From Tanypteryx hageni (lineage: Eukaryota; Arthropoda; Insecta; Odonata; Petaluridae), in assembly GCA_028673005.1 (NCBI GenBank), contig CM054118.1:8021082-8085081 (forward strand): a stretch of DNA of 64,000 bases. Reading direction: 5' to 3'. The stretch's first letter is position 1; the number at the start of each line of letters is the position of its first letter. The position numbers were made by a program, and so were the translations under genes. Under the pieces are notes generated by a model that saw only the letters and a list, made by a program, of their open reading frames with translations, ran no database searches and was not told the DNA's origin. Positions 21,903-34,129 of this stretch are shown here, piece by piece.

Positions 21903-23367
21903 TCAATCTATAAACCATAAAGATATTCAGAAATCATGGAAGAAGACAGTGAAAATATAATCTTTATACTAAAATAGCCCCTCGCGCAATGCGGGTATGA
22001 TGTTTTCGTAAAATACCGTGTTGGCAAAACCGTCTTGTGCAAATTTAATACATTATGGAAAAAATCATGTTCTCAAAGGGTACGGATCTTTCTCTCGCCA
22101 TATCTATGTACGTAAAATGCGGCGCGCGCCAAGTTCAAGGCCGCATATTTTTAATTTTTTTGTATTCGTTAAATAAGTGCCACATTTATTTAATCGCGTA
22201 TATTGAAATCCACGTCGGGGAAACCTTTGTTAGGCAAGGGTTTACTATAACATTACAAAATGGGTGGCGTAGCGGACAGGGTTTTTATATTTCGATAAGA
22301 GAAATATTTTCAGCTACTGCTTTCACTAAGATGATAAAAATAAATAAGTTGATTTCAAAGTTGCCTGAAAAAAGGGCCAACAGCTACTGCAGAAGGAAAA
22401 CTATAGAGGTCAGCCAAGAATTTAAGCAACTCCTTAATACTTTTAGTTCTCACGGGTTGCATACTCTCAGTACGCCAACTGTGCCGGCACGTGTTTGTTC
22501 CCTTGGTGCTTTCGGGTCAAGGTACCGCAAAAAATCTTTGAGGTCACGAGTTCGGAGTCACGCATGCGAGCCGGAGTAGAGATATCATCTTGGCGTAAGG
22601 GTCGTAATCAGGGTTAAATCTCAAGTCATGTAGGACAGAGTCTTTGGAATATTTTCTTTGCACGCAGGTGGCGATCCATCGAATGTTTGAGTTAATAATC
22701 AAGAAAGAAATTCAGCAATAACTTCAGAAAAAATAGCACTTCCACGTTGAAATGCGAACTATCTCGAATAAATTAGCACGAAATGAAATTTTAATTGGTC
22801 TTCACCATGGGAGGATCGCACGATAACAATATTTTCGCCCAAAGTACTTTTGCGTTGCTGTACCAATTACTTCGGTTTAATTAATAACAACGAGCTTGCC
22901 ATTATTTTACGACAGCAATATGAGAGTTAATTTTAGACATATTAGCAAAGAAGCGCGGTGACAATGAAAAGAGAGCACGTAGAAAGTATAACAATCACTG
23001 GATTATTAGCAACAGTATAGTGTTCTAAAACCGCTGAAAAAGACAGCGTTGTTTATATTTACGCATCTAATCGTCAAATAATGCAACTTTCGGTGTCCAC
23101 AGTGCAAAAACTTTCTAATTTCAAACACTTCCTCTCGCCATGCATTTATTTGAGAACAATAACATGTAAATCCTTCGAAAAATAGTTGTGTGAAACAGAG
23201 AAAGAAAAGTTTGCATCACAAAAAAATTATTTGCTGGTAAATTTTATATGGTGAATCAAATCGTCAGTTACCGTAGACTTTTGATTCAGACCTATCTAAA
23301 TGCACTACAAAATTATTTAAATGAATATTTTTCATTTTTATAAGAGATGGCGCTAAATGATTCTCTC
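21903..23367. other. Gene-free intergenic DNA
   Basis: One 174-codon frame (22055-22579) has no recognisable domain and atypical composition, and I do not call it a gene. A possible Helitron 5' start (A|TCTTTATACTAAAATAGCC, 21961) is too weak to annotate. Confidence 0.5.
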
Positions 23368-23751
23368 CATGAGCGTATTTAGGGAGGCGAGGGGGGAATC
23401 CTCGCCCCATTTGGATTTTGATTCGAATAGTGCTTAAGTACTAGTACAAAATAACGGGCGTGCATTTTATTTAGCACTTTAAATAAACTTAAGAATTCAG
23501 TACCTAAGCTAAGCGCTAATTCACAATTGCAACGTAAGTAAATAAATCTATAGTTGATTGTAAGATACCAATAAACATCACAAAATAAATGTTAATTATA
23601 TGATGGTTTTAAACTTTGATCAGAGTTACATGTAATTTTCAAGATCGTTTGGGCACAGACAGCTTTACGCAACGCAAAAATTCAGTTGAAAATCAAATCA
23701 ACAGCTTATTTGTTGATATGTAAGAAAACAAAAACTACCTTGGGAATTACT

Positions 23752-23908
23752 TTGAAACAGAAAAAAACCCTGCTATGATCGGGAATCGAACCCGAGTCTT
23801 CCACTTACCGGGTGGATATTCTACCACTGAACTAACGTAGCAGATAATCTTTCCTGTTTCTGAACGCGGGTGTTTTTTTAAGTTGGGTTCGGACTAGCCA
23901 AGCTAGCT
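23752..23908 (-). mobile_element. tRNA-cored fold-back element, copy B
   Basis: On the minus strand it has the palindrome CTAGCTTGGCTAG (23906-23894), outer arm GAAACAG (23860-23854), a tRNA-like core from TGCTACG to CATAGCA with A-box GTTCAGTGGTAG and B-box GGTTCGATTCC, and the matching arm CTGTTTC (23760-23754). The core's acceptor ends pair except for one position. The anticodon region is not convincing, so it is not called as a tRNA gene. Confidence 0.78.
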
Positions 23909-24078
23909 GTATACACCAATTAAAAAAACTTAATTACGATTAATTTTTTCGATAGTGCTTGTCATCCCGGGATCCCGCTTTTCCGGGATCCCGGAATTCC
24001 GTGGGTAAAATGGTTTTCCCGTTTACGCATTTTTCATTCGGTCCCGGTGTTTGGTCCATAAGAACAATGGAACAATTT

Positions 24079-24236
24079 TTGAAACGAGAAAAAAGTCTGC
24101 TATGACCGGGAATTGAACCCGGGTCTTCCACTTGCCGGGCGGATATTCTACCCCTGAACTATCGTAGCAGAACATTTTCTCTCGTTTCTGAACACGGATG
24201 TTTTCCTTGGTAGGACGGGAACTAGCCAAGCTAGTA
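24079..24236 (-). mobile_element. tRNA-cored fold-back element, copy C
   Basis: It has the same layout as copy B: palindrome at 24234-24222, outer arm GAAACGAG (24188-24181), core TGCTACG…CATAGCA with B-box-like GGTTCAATTCC, and arm CTCGTTTC (24088-24081). The first bases of its downstream flank (GGAACAATTTTTGAAACGAG) are duplicated at 24379-24398, beside a GATCCGAAGATC/GATCTTCGGAT inverted pair. Confidence 0.78.
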
Positions 24237-26900
24237 TCAAACTGCCCCGACAGATGTCCTCGAAGAGAATCACAGAAAGAAACTCCTTCCTCTCAAATGG
24301 TGAGATTGCCAAACATGAAATAGATGGAATGATGTGATCCGAAGATCCTATGCAGACAGGCATAAGCTGTGAAAGTTGGAACAATTTTTGAAACGAGGAT
24401 CTTCGGATGATGCAGAAGGCGAGAGGTTTCATGGTTTTTAAACTGCAATGTAGAAAAATACCATTCTTGAATGTTTTTAAAATTTCTTTCGACCATTTTT
24501 GTAATTTTCTATAGATCGTGTATGTACTGTTATTTTTTAAATAATTATTTCATGTATTATTACGAAAATTAGTTAGTTAGATGTTTTTCATTTATTGATT
24601 TAAATTATCATTTTACAAATCTTCTAAATTACGTCTGCTAAATTTTATATCCGGTCTGTAAAGCGACCCAAAATTTTGCGGCATTTTCTTAAGCTTCAAT
24701 GGTCGACTTGTGGATCGGCATGTAAGTTAACTTTAATCTTCACCACTCAAGAAATAACATTCTAAGCCACATATTAGTAGAAGTTAAATTAAAGTATATA
24801 AAAATTTCTTACGCCTTCTCCCCCGCAGGCAAAATCTTGCATACGCTCATGAACCCACTTCCAATTATTTCGAAAGGTCACTTTTCGAACGCCACATTTA
24901 CCCATGGAATCCAACGCCGGTCTTAATAACCTTCGCTACGGGTTGTAATTTTCAGAAAGTTCCTCGCTTTCTCCTCATGCTTCCCTTCTCCCTCATTGAT
25001 GTAATTCAAACCCAAACAAAAGGTTTCCCTCCCTGCACCACTCTCCTCCCCCCACCAAACCCCTCCCCCACCCTCTAAAACCCTTCCTCCCTCCTCATCC
25101 CTGTAAAACCTCCGCGACCTCTTCAACTATCCAGAAATTTTAGATACACATATTCCATCACCTTTGCGAAGCAGGAGAACAATCGAAGCGTAAACCGAAT
25201 CCCTTTTCTCCCCCTTCAACCACAAGGGATTGCTACATCCCCCTTTCCCCTACAAATCCTTTCCAGGCCCCTTCGGAGGGGAAGAGAGATGCCTCATTCT
25301 CCGATATAACCAGTTGCTGCTTCCACTTCGTACCCTTCTATCAAACTTCCATTTCTATACCTTCTGAACTCTCTCCTCTCCTAACCCCCCCCTCTCTCTC
25401 TGCAACTTGCTCCTCTTCCCATGACGGAAGAACTAACCCATGCCCCTTATCCTTCATCTTACTCCTCAGCCTCCCTCCGTCTTCCTCTCTACCTATCTCT
25501 CAACCTCCCTTTCTTCCTCACCCTCTCTCTCTCTCTCTGTCACTCCGCTTCCTCCAATAAAAACGAGGTTTCCAAAACCTTGGCGGACAAAACTCCAATA
25601 CCTCCTAAAAAAAACCACTAGCCCAAATAAAAAAATCGCGAAAAGCATTCCCTCCCCCCGATCTCCGTCCAAGGAGAGTGCCGGAGCTGTTGACTCTGGG
25701 CTATCCCTTTAACCTCCACACCCCTTCTACTCCCACCCATCCGATATCGCTCCGCGCCTCCCACGGCTTTTGTTTTGCATGGTGGCAGAAGCCACTTTCC
25801 GACCGCGGTGGCTCACGTCCCGTCTCGGGAGAGGTTTTGTGAGGATAAGGTAAAAGGAGGAGGGGGATGGAGGGGCGGAAACGGGAGGGGAAAAGGATAG
25901 AATTGGAAGGAGAGAATGGGGAAAGAAGAGAGGAATAAATAAGAGGGGATAAAGAGGGAGGGAACTGAGTGAAGATACGATCAAAGGGATGAGATAGAGA
26001 GGGGTACGAAAGAAAGGGAGAGGCTGAGGGTGAACGGGAGGTTTGGAGAGCAAACGTAAGGAGGAGGAGAATAGATGCTGCGGGAGAAAGTTTTTTCAAT
26101 GGGCTACGGTGTAATAGAACTGGGTGCATACGAGCATTCACTCGTGCCCTTCCATTGCCACAGCAAAACCAAGTGCGTAGATTAACCGGGCTTGGCCATT
26201 CCGAAGTAAGCAGCAAATTTTCCCCACATAACTCTCATTTTTGTGACCAAAAATTTTCTGGCCATTCTGCGAATTTATTCGTTTGTATTAGGTTTCGGCA
26301 AACTTTTCTTCGAGACAGGCCACATTTGCAGTTGTGAATGCTTCTAAGGGCCGCATCAAAGTCAAAAAAGCCTCGGCGGGTCGGATGAGTGAAGAAATCA
26401 GAAGCTATCTAGAGTTCCTGTGGTCTCATATAAGCAAAACCCAAGTCTACATAATTTACCACAACTAAAACTTCACCAGAAAAGGTTTTATAGACAATCA
26501 TTTCGCTGAAATAATTTGAAATTACCCATGAGAAATTCTCCCGATCAATTTTTCATTACAATTTTACGAGCCGCATAAAGCCCTCTCGAGGCCGTAGGTC
26601 GACGACGCCTGAATTTTATAAAACGCTAGCTCATAAACACCATTATAATACAAGACAAAACGAGATCAAGCTTCCATGTTTGTTGTATGTTGCATTAATC
26701 GCAATATCTGCTCTGCGGTCTCCCCAATCCCACAGGACAAAATCACATTGCTTTGTGCGAATATGACCATTATTGCATGAAAACGTTAATGTGAGTTCAT
26801 TAAAGAATAATACGAATAATAAGCCCCAAATGCGACCAATCTAGCGGAGCTTCCCTTTCTAGGACGGCCATTCCTCGATATATGCCAGATCGCCCTCGGG
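24237..26900. other. Gene-free DNA with long polypyrimidine and polypurine blocks
   Basis: From about 24990 to 25730 the plus strand is dominated by C and T. From 25850 to 26070 it is dominated by A and G. Ser/Leu/Pro-rich frames across these blocks (up to 171 codons, minus strand) follow from the composition. The rest is unique AT-rich DNA. Confidence 0.6.
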
Positions 26901-26909
26901 TTGGCTCGC

Positions 26910-26945
26910 CGATAAATTGGAAGCGACCGTCAGCTGGATCACTCG
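26910..26945 (+). promoter_or_regulatory. Candidate core promoter
   Basis: A TATA-like GATAAATTGG at 26911-26920 is followed 27 bp later by an initiator-like TCACTCG (26939-26945). The surrounding DNA is GC-richer than its neighbourhood. It is proposed only because a short signal-peptide-like exon with a good donor follows at 27064. Neither motif is strong. Confidence 0.25.
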
Positions 26946-27063
26946 TTGGGGCTGTCAACTATCGTGGCGTGCGACCAATGTCTCCTGCTTCCCCGTGTTT
27001 GTCTACGAGTGCGTACGTAGTGTGTGCTTTTGTGTGCGTGTGTGTTTTCCGCCTGTGCTTAAC

Positions 27064-27086
27064 ATGAAGACAATTTTCCTTATCGC
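27064..27086 (+). CDS. Candidate first coding exon (signal-peptide start, then splice donor)
   Basis: An ATG at 27064 encodes MKTIFLIA, broken in the last codon by a strong donor GC|GTGAGTG at 27087. Insect secreted and cuticular protein genes commonly have a first coding exon of only a few codons (Met-Lys-hydrophobic) followed by an intron. The upstream sequence contains a plausible core promoter. No convincing second exon was found downstream in the window, and later DNA is filled with transposons, so the exon is a hypothesis. A chance ATG-GT pairing is the alternative. Confidence 0.3.
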
Positions 27087-27089
27087 GTG

Positions 27090-28720
27090 AGTGCGTTCGA
27101 AACCGGATGGATGAACAAGGGAGAAAAGGAACGCAAAGTAATAAAAATTAACGCTGTTTGCGTGTCTTTAAAAGAATGGGATGGAGAAAGAGATGGTAAG
27201 GAAGGAAGGTGTGTGAGAGGAGGAAAGAGAGGAATGCTCTCTCTTCTCCGAGGCACGTATCGGGGGATACAGGCGTTTCCATGACTACGGTGAGAAAGAG
27301 AAAGAAAATGACACTTGTCCCGAGGCGAGATACAAACCGTTCCTTTTCATTTTTAGACACTCTTGTCTCTCCTTCCTCATTCTTTTTCCTCTCGTCTTCT
27401 TTAACTTTCGTTTTTCTTTCTGCGTGTGTATTTTCTTCGCTGGTGCTCTATTTTGGCGGTCGAAGATACAAAGAGAAGTGGAATTTTTACTCTCAAAAAA
27501 GTCGCAAGGAGGTCATTCCATGGTTTTTTTCATGACGTGGGTTATTGTGTGTGTTTTTATTTTGGGTCTTCTTAAAGTGCTCGGAAAAGCAGAACACTTT
27601 GTTCCTCCCTGACCTCATCCGCCGTTGTTTTCCCGGCAAAGTAGATGCAGTCGGCGAGAGGGAGAGAAAGAGACTGAAATTGGAAAATTTTCGGAGAGCT
27701 TTAGGCGACGTTTTCATAAAAAGGCTCAATTCTCATTCTCCCGAGGGAATTCGCCTCCGCCCCCAATCCTCTCCCCTTTCGGTTTTCTTTTTTACCTTTT
27801 TCAGATTATCGCGTCCGTTTCATCTGCTTTGAGAGAATTTGTTTTCTTCCCCTCTCTCTCTCCACCTTGTTTAATGCGTTTCCAAGGGCGGAATTCGACT
27901 TCCGAAATTTAAGTTTTTACATTGAACGATGTTGTACAACGCTTTTGTAAACATTTAACGCAAAGCGATTCCTCCGATTGGATTAATACCCTGAGAGAGA
28001 AAAACATTTGTAAATTTGTTTGACAAAAGCATATACCACGTGAGGAGGAATTCGAAGAATGTTTACATTGTTCTGTAGATACGTTGTTGAATAACATATC
28101 TAAAAATATATTCGACACTTTATCTACGTACAGTCGTTAATCACTTCTTTATTAACTTCCCGAATTATTGTCGTTTTTAACGAGGGATTTAGTGTGAAAT
28201 CATAAGCTTAACGCGATGCAGTCGAACGTAGGAAATGCAGAATCTTCGGGGTCGAACTTTTGCACAATTTCGAAATATTAATTCGCTTTCAGTTTTGGAG
28301 GTGGCCAGGAATCAATAGGGTGTTTTATTTTTATTTCATAACTAGTGAGATTACCCTTTATAAATGAGGGAATTATGTTAGTAAGAATAATAAACGCTTA
28401 AGATCACCCTCTAAAATGAAAATAAAATACATTAATTTCGTAATAATCGATAAATGATTACAATGCACTATAGTTGCTATTTGAATTAAATTAGCCAAGG
28501 TATATATCTTGAAGTGTTTTAATTTCAATTTAAAACACTGCATTCGCACAAACAAATTTTTGACTGGTAATTACACTAGTTTATTATAATATAATGGTGG
28601 ACCAGGTATACTCCTAACAGTTAATGCAAGGAGGAAGTAGAGTAAAAGCTTGGTAGGGTGAATTACTCTGGGGACTCGTGGGCCCCGGTACCGCTACGGT
28701 AACCGTGAAGGCCTACCATG
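27090..28720. other. Gene-free DNA downstream of the candidate exon
   Basis: Region 27090-27900 is purine- or pyrimidine-skewed and GC-richer, with several overlapping 60-110-codon frames that lack any recognisable domain. 27900-28720 is AT-rich. Confidence 0.5.
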
Positions 28721-28725
28721 AACCT

Positions 28726-29978
28726 CGAAAACTTCGGTCTCCCACCAATTCGTCGCGGACAGTTCGTCGCGGATAAATCGTCGCATGGCAAATTCGTCGC
28801 AAGGCAAATTCGTCGCATGGCAAATTCGTCGCAAATTCAGGAATTGTCGAGGAAATAGGAAATCCTTTTCTTCATTAATCCTGTGATACACCATATTTAG
28901 TGTATGAGAAGGGCTGACAATGCCTCATTATTTCCGAGTACATTAGGCCACAAGAATCAAGAAATATATGGCCAGAAACAGGAGGTTGGGATGAAAACAA
29001 AAAGGTGGATAAAGGAGGGGAGAAGAGAGGGGGAAGTATGGGAAGATGGGAGGTGGGGTTAAGGTTGGTTGGGGAGGGAATGAGAGAGAGAGAGAGTGGA
29101 TAACACTGGGAGTCCTAGGAGATTAGCGGGAGGGGTGAAGTTGGAAGTGATAGGGAAAAACCAGGGGAAGATAAGATAAAGGAAAAGAATGACACTATGG
29201 AGGAGGAGATGACGGAAAGTGAATTCTAAGTAAAATTTGGAAAAGTCTTAACGTGCGTTCCATGCACGCATTACGGGCGTTGAGAACTGGCGCTATCCAA
29301 TCAGAGGCCTTCCTTGAGACGTTACGCGCGTTAGCCGCGACGATGCGCTGGAGAGATGGGGAGAACGGATATGAATATAGGGAATGGGAAGGGAACAGGT
29401 GTTCGTTAACTCAAAGAAAGTCGGGTTTTGGTGTAAGATTTCAATTTTCTCTAAAATATCTTATTAATATATGTTATCTTACTTTTTTTAATCCAAAACG
29501 GCCGACGAAGTGTTAAAGTCACGAGACCCTTTTTCTTTTCCTCGATTCATCGATACATGGATTGACAGAGGGTACCGCGCAACACTTTCATTTGTATTTT
29601 ATTTCGTGTTTATACGTGATTATCCCTGCTGCAATGCTGAGAGAGTAGTCGTAGAAAGCTATGTTATAAGGGAAAAATGGAAATGGAATAAACTTACATA
29701 TATTTGAGTGAGAAGAGTATTTACCAAGAAAGTATTGCCAGGTATTTTTATATCATATGAAAAAAAACTCGGCGAAAATTGATCTGCTTCACGGACGGCG
29801 GGACATTTCACTGCCAATGCGCGAATCGAGATTTCACTGTGCAGATCGTGACATTGACAATTTTAAAAATTCCTATTTCCTCAACGGTCCCTGAATTTTC
29901 GACGAATATGCCATTCGAATAATTTGTCTTGCAACGAATTTGCCATGCGACGAATTGACGTAGAACCGAAAACTTTAG
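28726..29978. mobile_element. Fold-back element built on 16-bp AATTCGTCGCA repeats
   Basis: The left arm (28726-28865) and right arm (29866-29978, inverted) match along most of their length. Both run from an outer CGAAAACTTCGGTCT (right: AAAGTTTTCGGTTCT) through repeated AATTCGTCGC units to GAGGAAATAGGAA. The left arm holds about three tandem 16-bp units of CGCATGGCAAATTCGT/CGCAAGGCAAATTCGT plus degraded ones; the right arm has about four diverged units. The ~1 kb interior has no transposase. Long, internally repetitive inverted repeats are typical of Foldback-type DNA elements. The superfamily cannot be set because no clear target duplication is seen. Confidence 0.72.
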
Positions 29979-30164
29979 CCCCGAGGGTACAGGCTGTTGA
30001 AACAACGAAAAAAGTAATATAAATATTAATTTAATAATTTTTAAAATAATTGAGATTATTTTGACTAGTGCATACGAGCACTATGCATGTTTTAATACGT
30101 TTACAATTCTTTTATAAATTGGGATTCAAATAATATTTTAAATACATAGCAATAATTGATGTAG

Positions 30165-30222
30165 CGTTGCCACCTGGCCAGTAGCCAACCTGCAACAATT
30201 GTAAATAATAAATAAATAAATC
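30165..30222 (+). mobile_element. Possible LINE 3' tail
   Basis: GTTGCCACCTGG…CAACCTGCAACAATTGTAA followed by an AATAAATAAATAAATC tail resembles the 3' end of the jockey-like LINE at 16840-16890 (ACCACCTTGCAC…CAACTTGTAA plus A-rich tail). No coding sequence is attached. Confidence 0.3.
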
Positions 30223-33200
30223 ATACGCAACCTTCAATCAGCGAAAGCACAGTTTTATCAATATTGATTTTTTTTGACTTGACGCTTAAAAGTGGTGAAT
30301 ATTAGGAGGACCTTAAAAAGTTCATCTCGTCCGGAGAAACCCGGCACTGCTCGATATTCAAATATTGAACTGCCTGAAGTAATATTTCAATTATGCAAAT
30401 TTAATAAATTTCACATTTATAATGATTTATGTATTTAAGAATTACAAAATGTAGCAAAAATTATAAAATTAATTCAATTTTGATGTCAATCATAAACACG
30501 CTACGATCAAACATTTTGCCGATTGATGCGTTTAGTTGCTACAATAGGTGCATGTCAAAATTCCGGAGGCAGTTATAGAGGCAGGCGGAATAATAAGAGA
30601 ATGTATAAACAAGTAAAAATAATGGCGAAAATTGTAAAATAGAAGGTAAACAACGGCTGAGCGGACACTTTGTGAAGCACGGAGAGGTACATATTTCCAA
30701 ATTTTCTGCGGTCGATCGTATAAATGATAAAAACAATATATAGTATCAGTAAAATAAATTCCAAGGAAGAAGGAGAAGGGCATAAAACCGACATAATTCC
30801 CTTACTTAATCTCAAGTCATTGATTAACTAAACTTACAAAATCAAAAATAAATAATCGAAGTTTATAGTCACGGGAGCGTATTACTTATTGAATATGCAA
30901 AGAAATAGGAGAATAATTCTAACCTCCAAATGTAAAATCAGAACTTCTTCTTTCTGTTGGAATTTATAATCGGATACATGGCCTCGTGCAAACAAGCGTA
31001 TTTTTAGGAAAGAGACAACTATTTAACTTCCACATAAGTTTATTTCATGACCGGTTTCACTAAATAACTAGCATCATCATGTCAACATTTAACTTTCCAT
31101 CCTGTATAGTAACGCAAAATGACGTAAAATGGAGCGCGATAAGATAAGTAAATGGCCTGAACACAAAAAGAAAACTATATTAGCAAATATATTAAAAAAT
31201 TAGTTCCACTAAAAAAACTTGGCGACTTGTAAACATTTATGCATTAACATGGAAATGACTTATTATTTTTAATAAAAGTCAATGTTCAACGTAGCCTTAT
31301 TTTGCCGAATTATTTGCATGGAATTATATTTTTGCCACTCATTTTAAGGGGTTACCTTCGAATTCTATTAAAATGTCAATCTCTGGAAAACAGAACATTT
31401 TTGCCCTTAAATAAAAAGCCTCGCTAAAAATAAATTCCGGCTTCACGTCGAAATTTTTGAAGCCAGAAAAGAAAGTCGGCCGAGCGCACGAAATGTATCC
31501 AGCCCTGACTAATATTCAAGACAGCACAACCCGATCTACCCGAACTCCCATCAGTTCTCGAAATCTTTTTCTCTTTTTTTCCAAATCCTCGGAGCGTGCA
31601 TTCATGCATATCCACCAAATACCACGAGCAACGAGATCATAACACTGCCAACTCGACCAAACGAATCTTTGCTCGCAGTGCCGTACGTATTTACTCCTCG
31701 TTGAACGGTGTTGCTTGACGCGTTCTAGTCCTGAACCCTGATCTCCTTCCCTCCCTCTCCTCTTTTCCCCGGTCCTACCCTCTCTTCCCTCCCAACTTTC
31801 CTCCTTCCCATACCTCGCAGACAAACGGTCTTCTAATAGTTTCACTCGCTTGTCCAGATACGCAAGGGGAGGAGGGAAAGGATTAATTAAGGAGGAAGAG
31901 GGAGATGGAATTAGCGTTAAGTTTTAAACCCGACGACTGCGTGGAGCATAGCTTCTGCACTCTGGTGGACCGCGGATGAATCGATACGGGAGAGAGAGGA
32001 GGTGAAGTAGTTAAGGGAAATGAAGAGAAGATGATTAAAGCACGAATGGAGGAGTAAAAGAGAAGCATTATAAAACATATAATCCATATAAATTACGAAA
32101 AATAGTGCATACTCTGCATTTATATGCACGGTTTAATCATTAAATAAAATGGGAAAAAATCAAAGACGCATAGGCACTGAATATAAAAAGCAAATGGATG
32201 AACATAATAATGGTAAGTACCATGAGATGGAGAGTGAATTATTGATGTTTTACGTGAGTGGAAGCACAAAGCAGATTATAAATTCCCAGGAATTCAAGAA
32301 GAAAAATTCAGTACTCGAGCGAGAATTTACTCTTGAAAATTGAAGATCCAGCATTGATTCTCCGTAAAGTATGGAATATTTTATCTACTCTCCACTGGAT
32401 TTCATTACGTAAAAACGTAAAATGGAAAACAAGCATACACTGCGAATAAAATAATGACCCAATTTGCAAAATAATCGCTTTCATGGAATGCATATTTGCT
32501 AAATATCTACAGAAATTATGAAAACCAAAATAATCTAACAAAATGAAAAAATAAAATGCAGACGAAATGCTGAAAAACATGTCGCTGACATTTGGCAGCA
32601 CAAACACATGAATCACGTGAGGGCAGAAAAAAGTGTTGCCACGACGATAACGGGTGGATGATAAAATAATAAGAGCAATAAAATGAGATCTGGAAAAAAC
32701 TAGAAAACAGAAGAAAGAAGGAAATGTATGGGAAGATTGCAATTAGATATGAAAAGAGCTCCAAAACATTCGATTTGAGGTAAAATAGATCATGAAACTT
32801 CGAGATAGCCAACAGATGGAAAATAAAATAGAAAAGTCTGATTAAATTATGAGAAAACTCCACGAATTGAAATAGAGAGAAAGGTATGGGTAGTTATATA
32901 AAATAACGTATGGAAAGTGTCCCATTGGATAGAAATGGGTCAGAAAAAGGATATAAGTAATAGCGCAGATACACACATACGGTTTTACATCGAATGAAGG
33001 AAGATTCTTCCAATGTATAAGAAAATAAGTTTCACACATGAAAAACCAAATGAAACACCATTATTTTTATCTTTAATGACGTGTTTTCATGAAAAAATTC
33101 AGAAACTCACATTAAAAAAGAAGAATTAATTGTTTCAAAGCGATGAGTAAATCTTTCGTCTTAAAGTTTGAGAGAGAGAGACAGACATTTGATAAGAAGG

Positions 33201-34090
33201 TGACGTTTTGCGGATAGGTGGGAGAGCGTGACGTAATGATGAGATGGCTGACAAAAGGCACCAAGAAACTCGTATTCTCTCCCCCATTTCCTCTCTCTCA
33301 GCAAAGTTGTGGGTGATAAGACAGTTGATTGCAGTTATGAGCGAGGGACGGATAGAAAAGAAACGAAAAGCTACCAGAGAAATTGGGAAATAGAGGGAGA
33401 GGTGTAGAGAGGAAGAGAAAAGGAAGAAAAAAGAGGGCTGTGATAAGCGCGGTAGAGATATAATGATGTTTATAAAGGCGAGATTGAGACTAGAAAGTAC
33501 CTCCCTCCAGATTATCATGATCAGCAGTGAACTATAAGAAAAGAGGAGGAGTGATACATTGAGGAAAAGAAAAGAAATAAGAGAGATAGAGGAAGAGGGG
33601 GGAAAGGAGAGGAAGAGGGGAAGAGAGAGGGAGGGAAAGTAAGGGAGAGGGATAGAGAGGGAAAGAGGGTAAGAGAGAGTGCAGGTGAAGGGTGGAGAGG
33701 AGGTGAGAGAGAGAGAGGGAGAGAGAGAAGAGAGATAATAGTGAGAGAAGAGAGGGGGGAGAGATAGAGAGAGAGTGAGATATTGAAGAGGAGAGAAACA
33801 GAGAGGAGGTAGAGAGAAATAGATAGGAAGGAAGAGAGGGAGGTAAAAATGGGTGAATGGGGGAAAGATTAAGAAATGGAAGACAACAAAAACATTTTTG
33901 TTCTCATCAAAGAGAATATTGATAAATGGGGAAAATGGAGAAAATAAGAGATGAAGAGGAAATAATAAACGAAACACCCAAAGAGAGAATACGCGCAGGA
34001 AGGAACATAAAGATAAAGATTGAGAGAGAAAGAACGTTCTCTACATATAAACGAATGGTGGAAGATTCTGATTGTGCATCGTAGCTACTA
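30223..34090. other. Gene-free DNA with a 0.9 kb purine-rich tract
   Basis: Mostly AT-rich unique DNA. A CCGGTTTCAC…TAGCATCATCA motif occurs at 31051-31078. From about 33160 to 33860 the plus strand is almost entirely A/G with GAGAGA and GGGAGA steps, giving a 280-codon minus-strand Ser/Leu/Pro/Phe frame that is an artefact of composition. Confidence 0.6.
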
Positions 34091-34129
34091 TATACAAGGT
34101 GTCCGGTGACTTTATGTCATAACTCCGTT

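Noticed and set aside
22055..22579. 174-codon plus-strand frame
   Set aside because: No recognisable domain, unusual composition, no context of promoter or splice sites; likely chance.
25701..26216. 171-codon minus-strand frame
   Set aside because: It follows an A/G-rich block. Composition is low-complexity and no motif is recognisable.
33135..33977. 280-codon minus-strand frame
   Set aside because: It is a translation of a nearly pure purine tract. It is Ser/Leu/Pro/Phe-rich, with no domain or codon structure.
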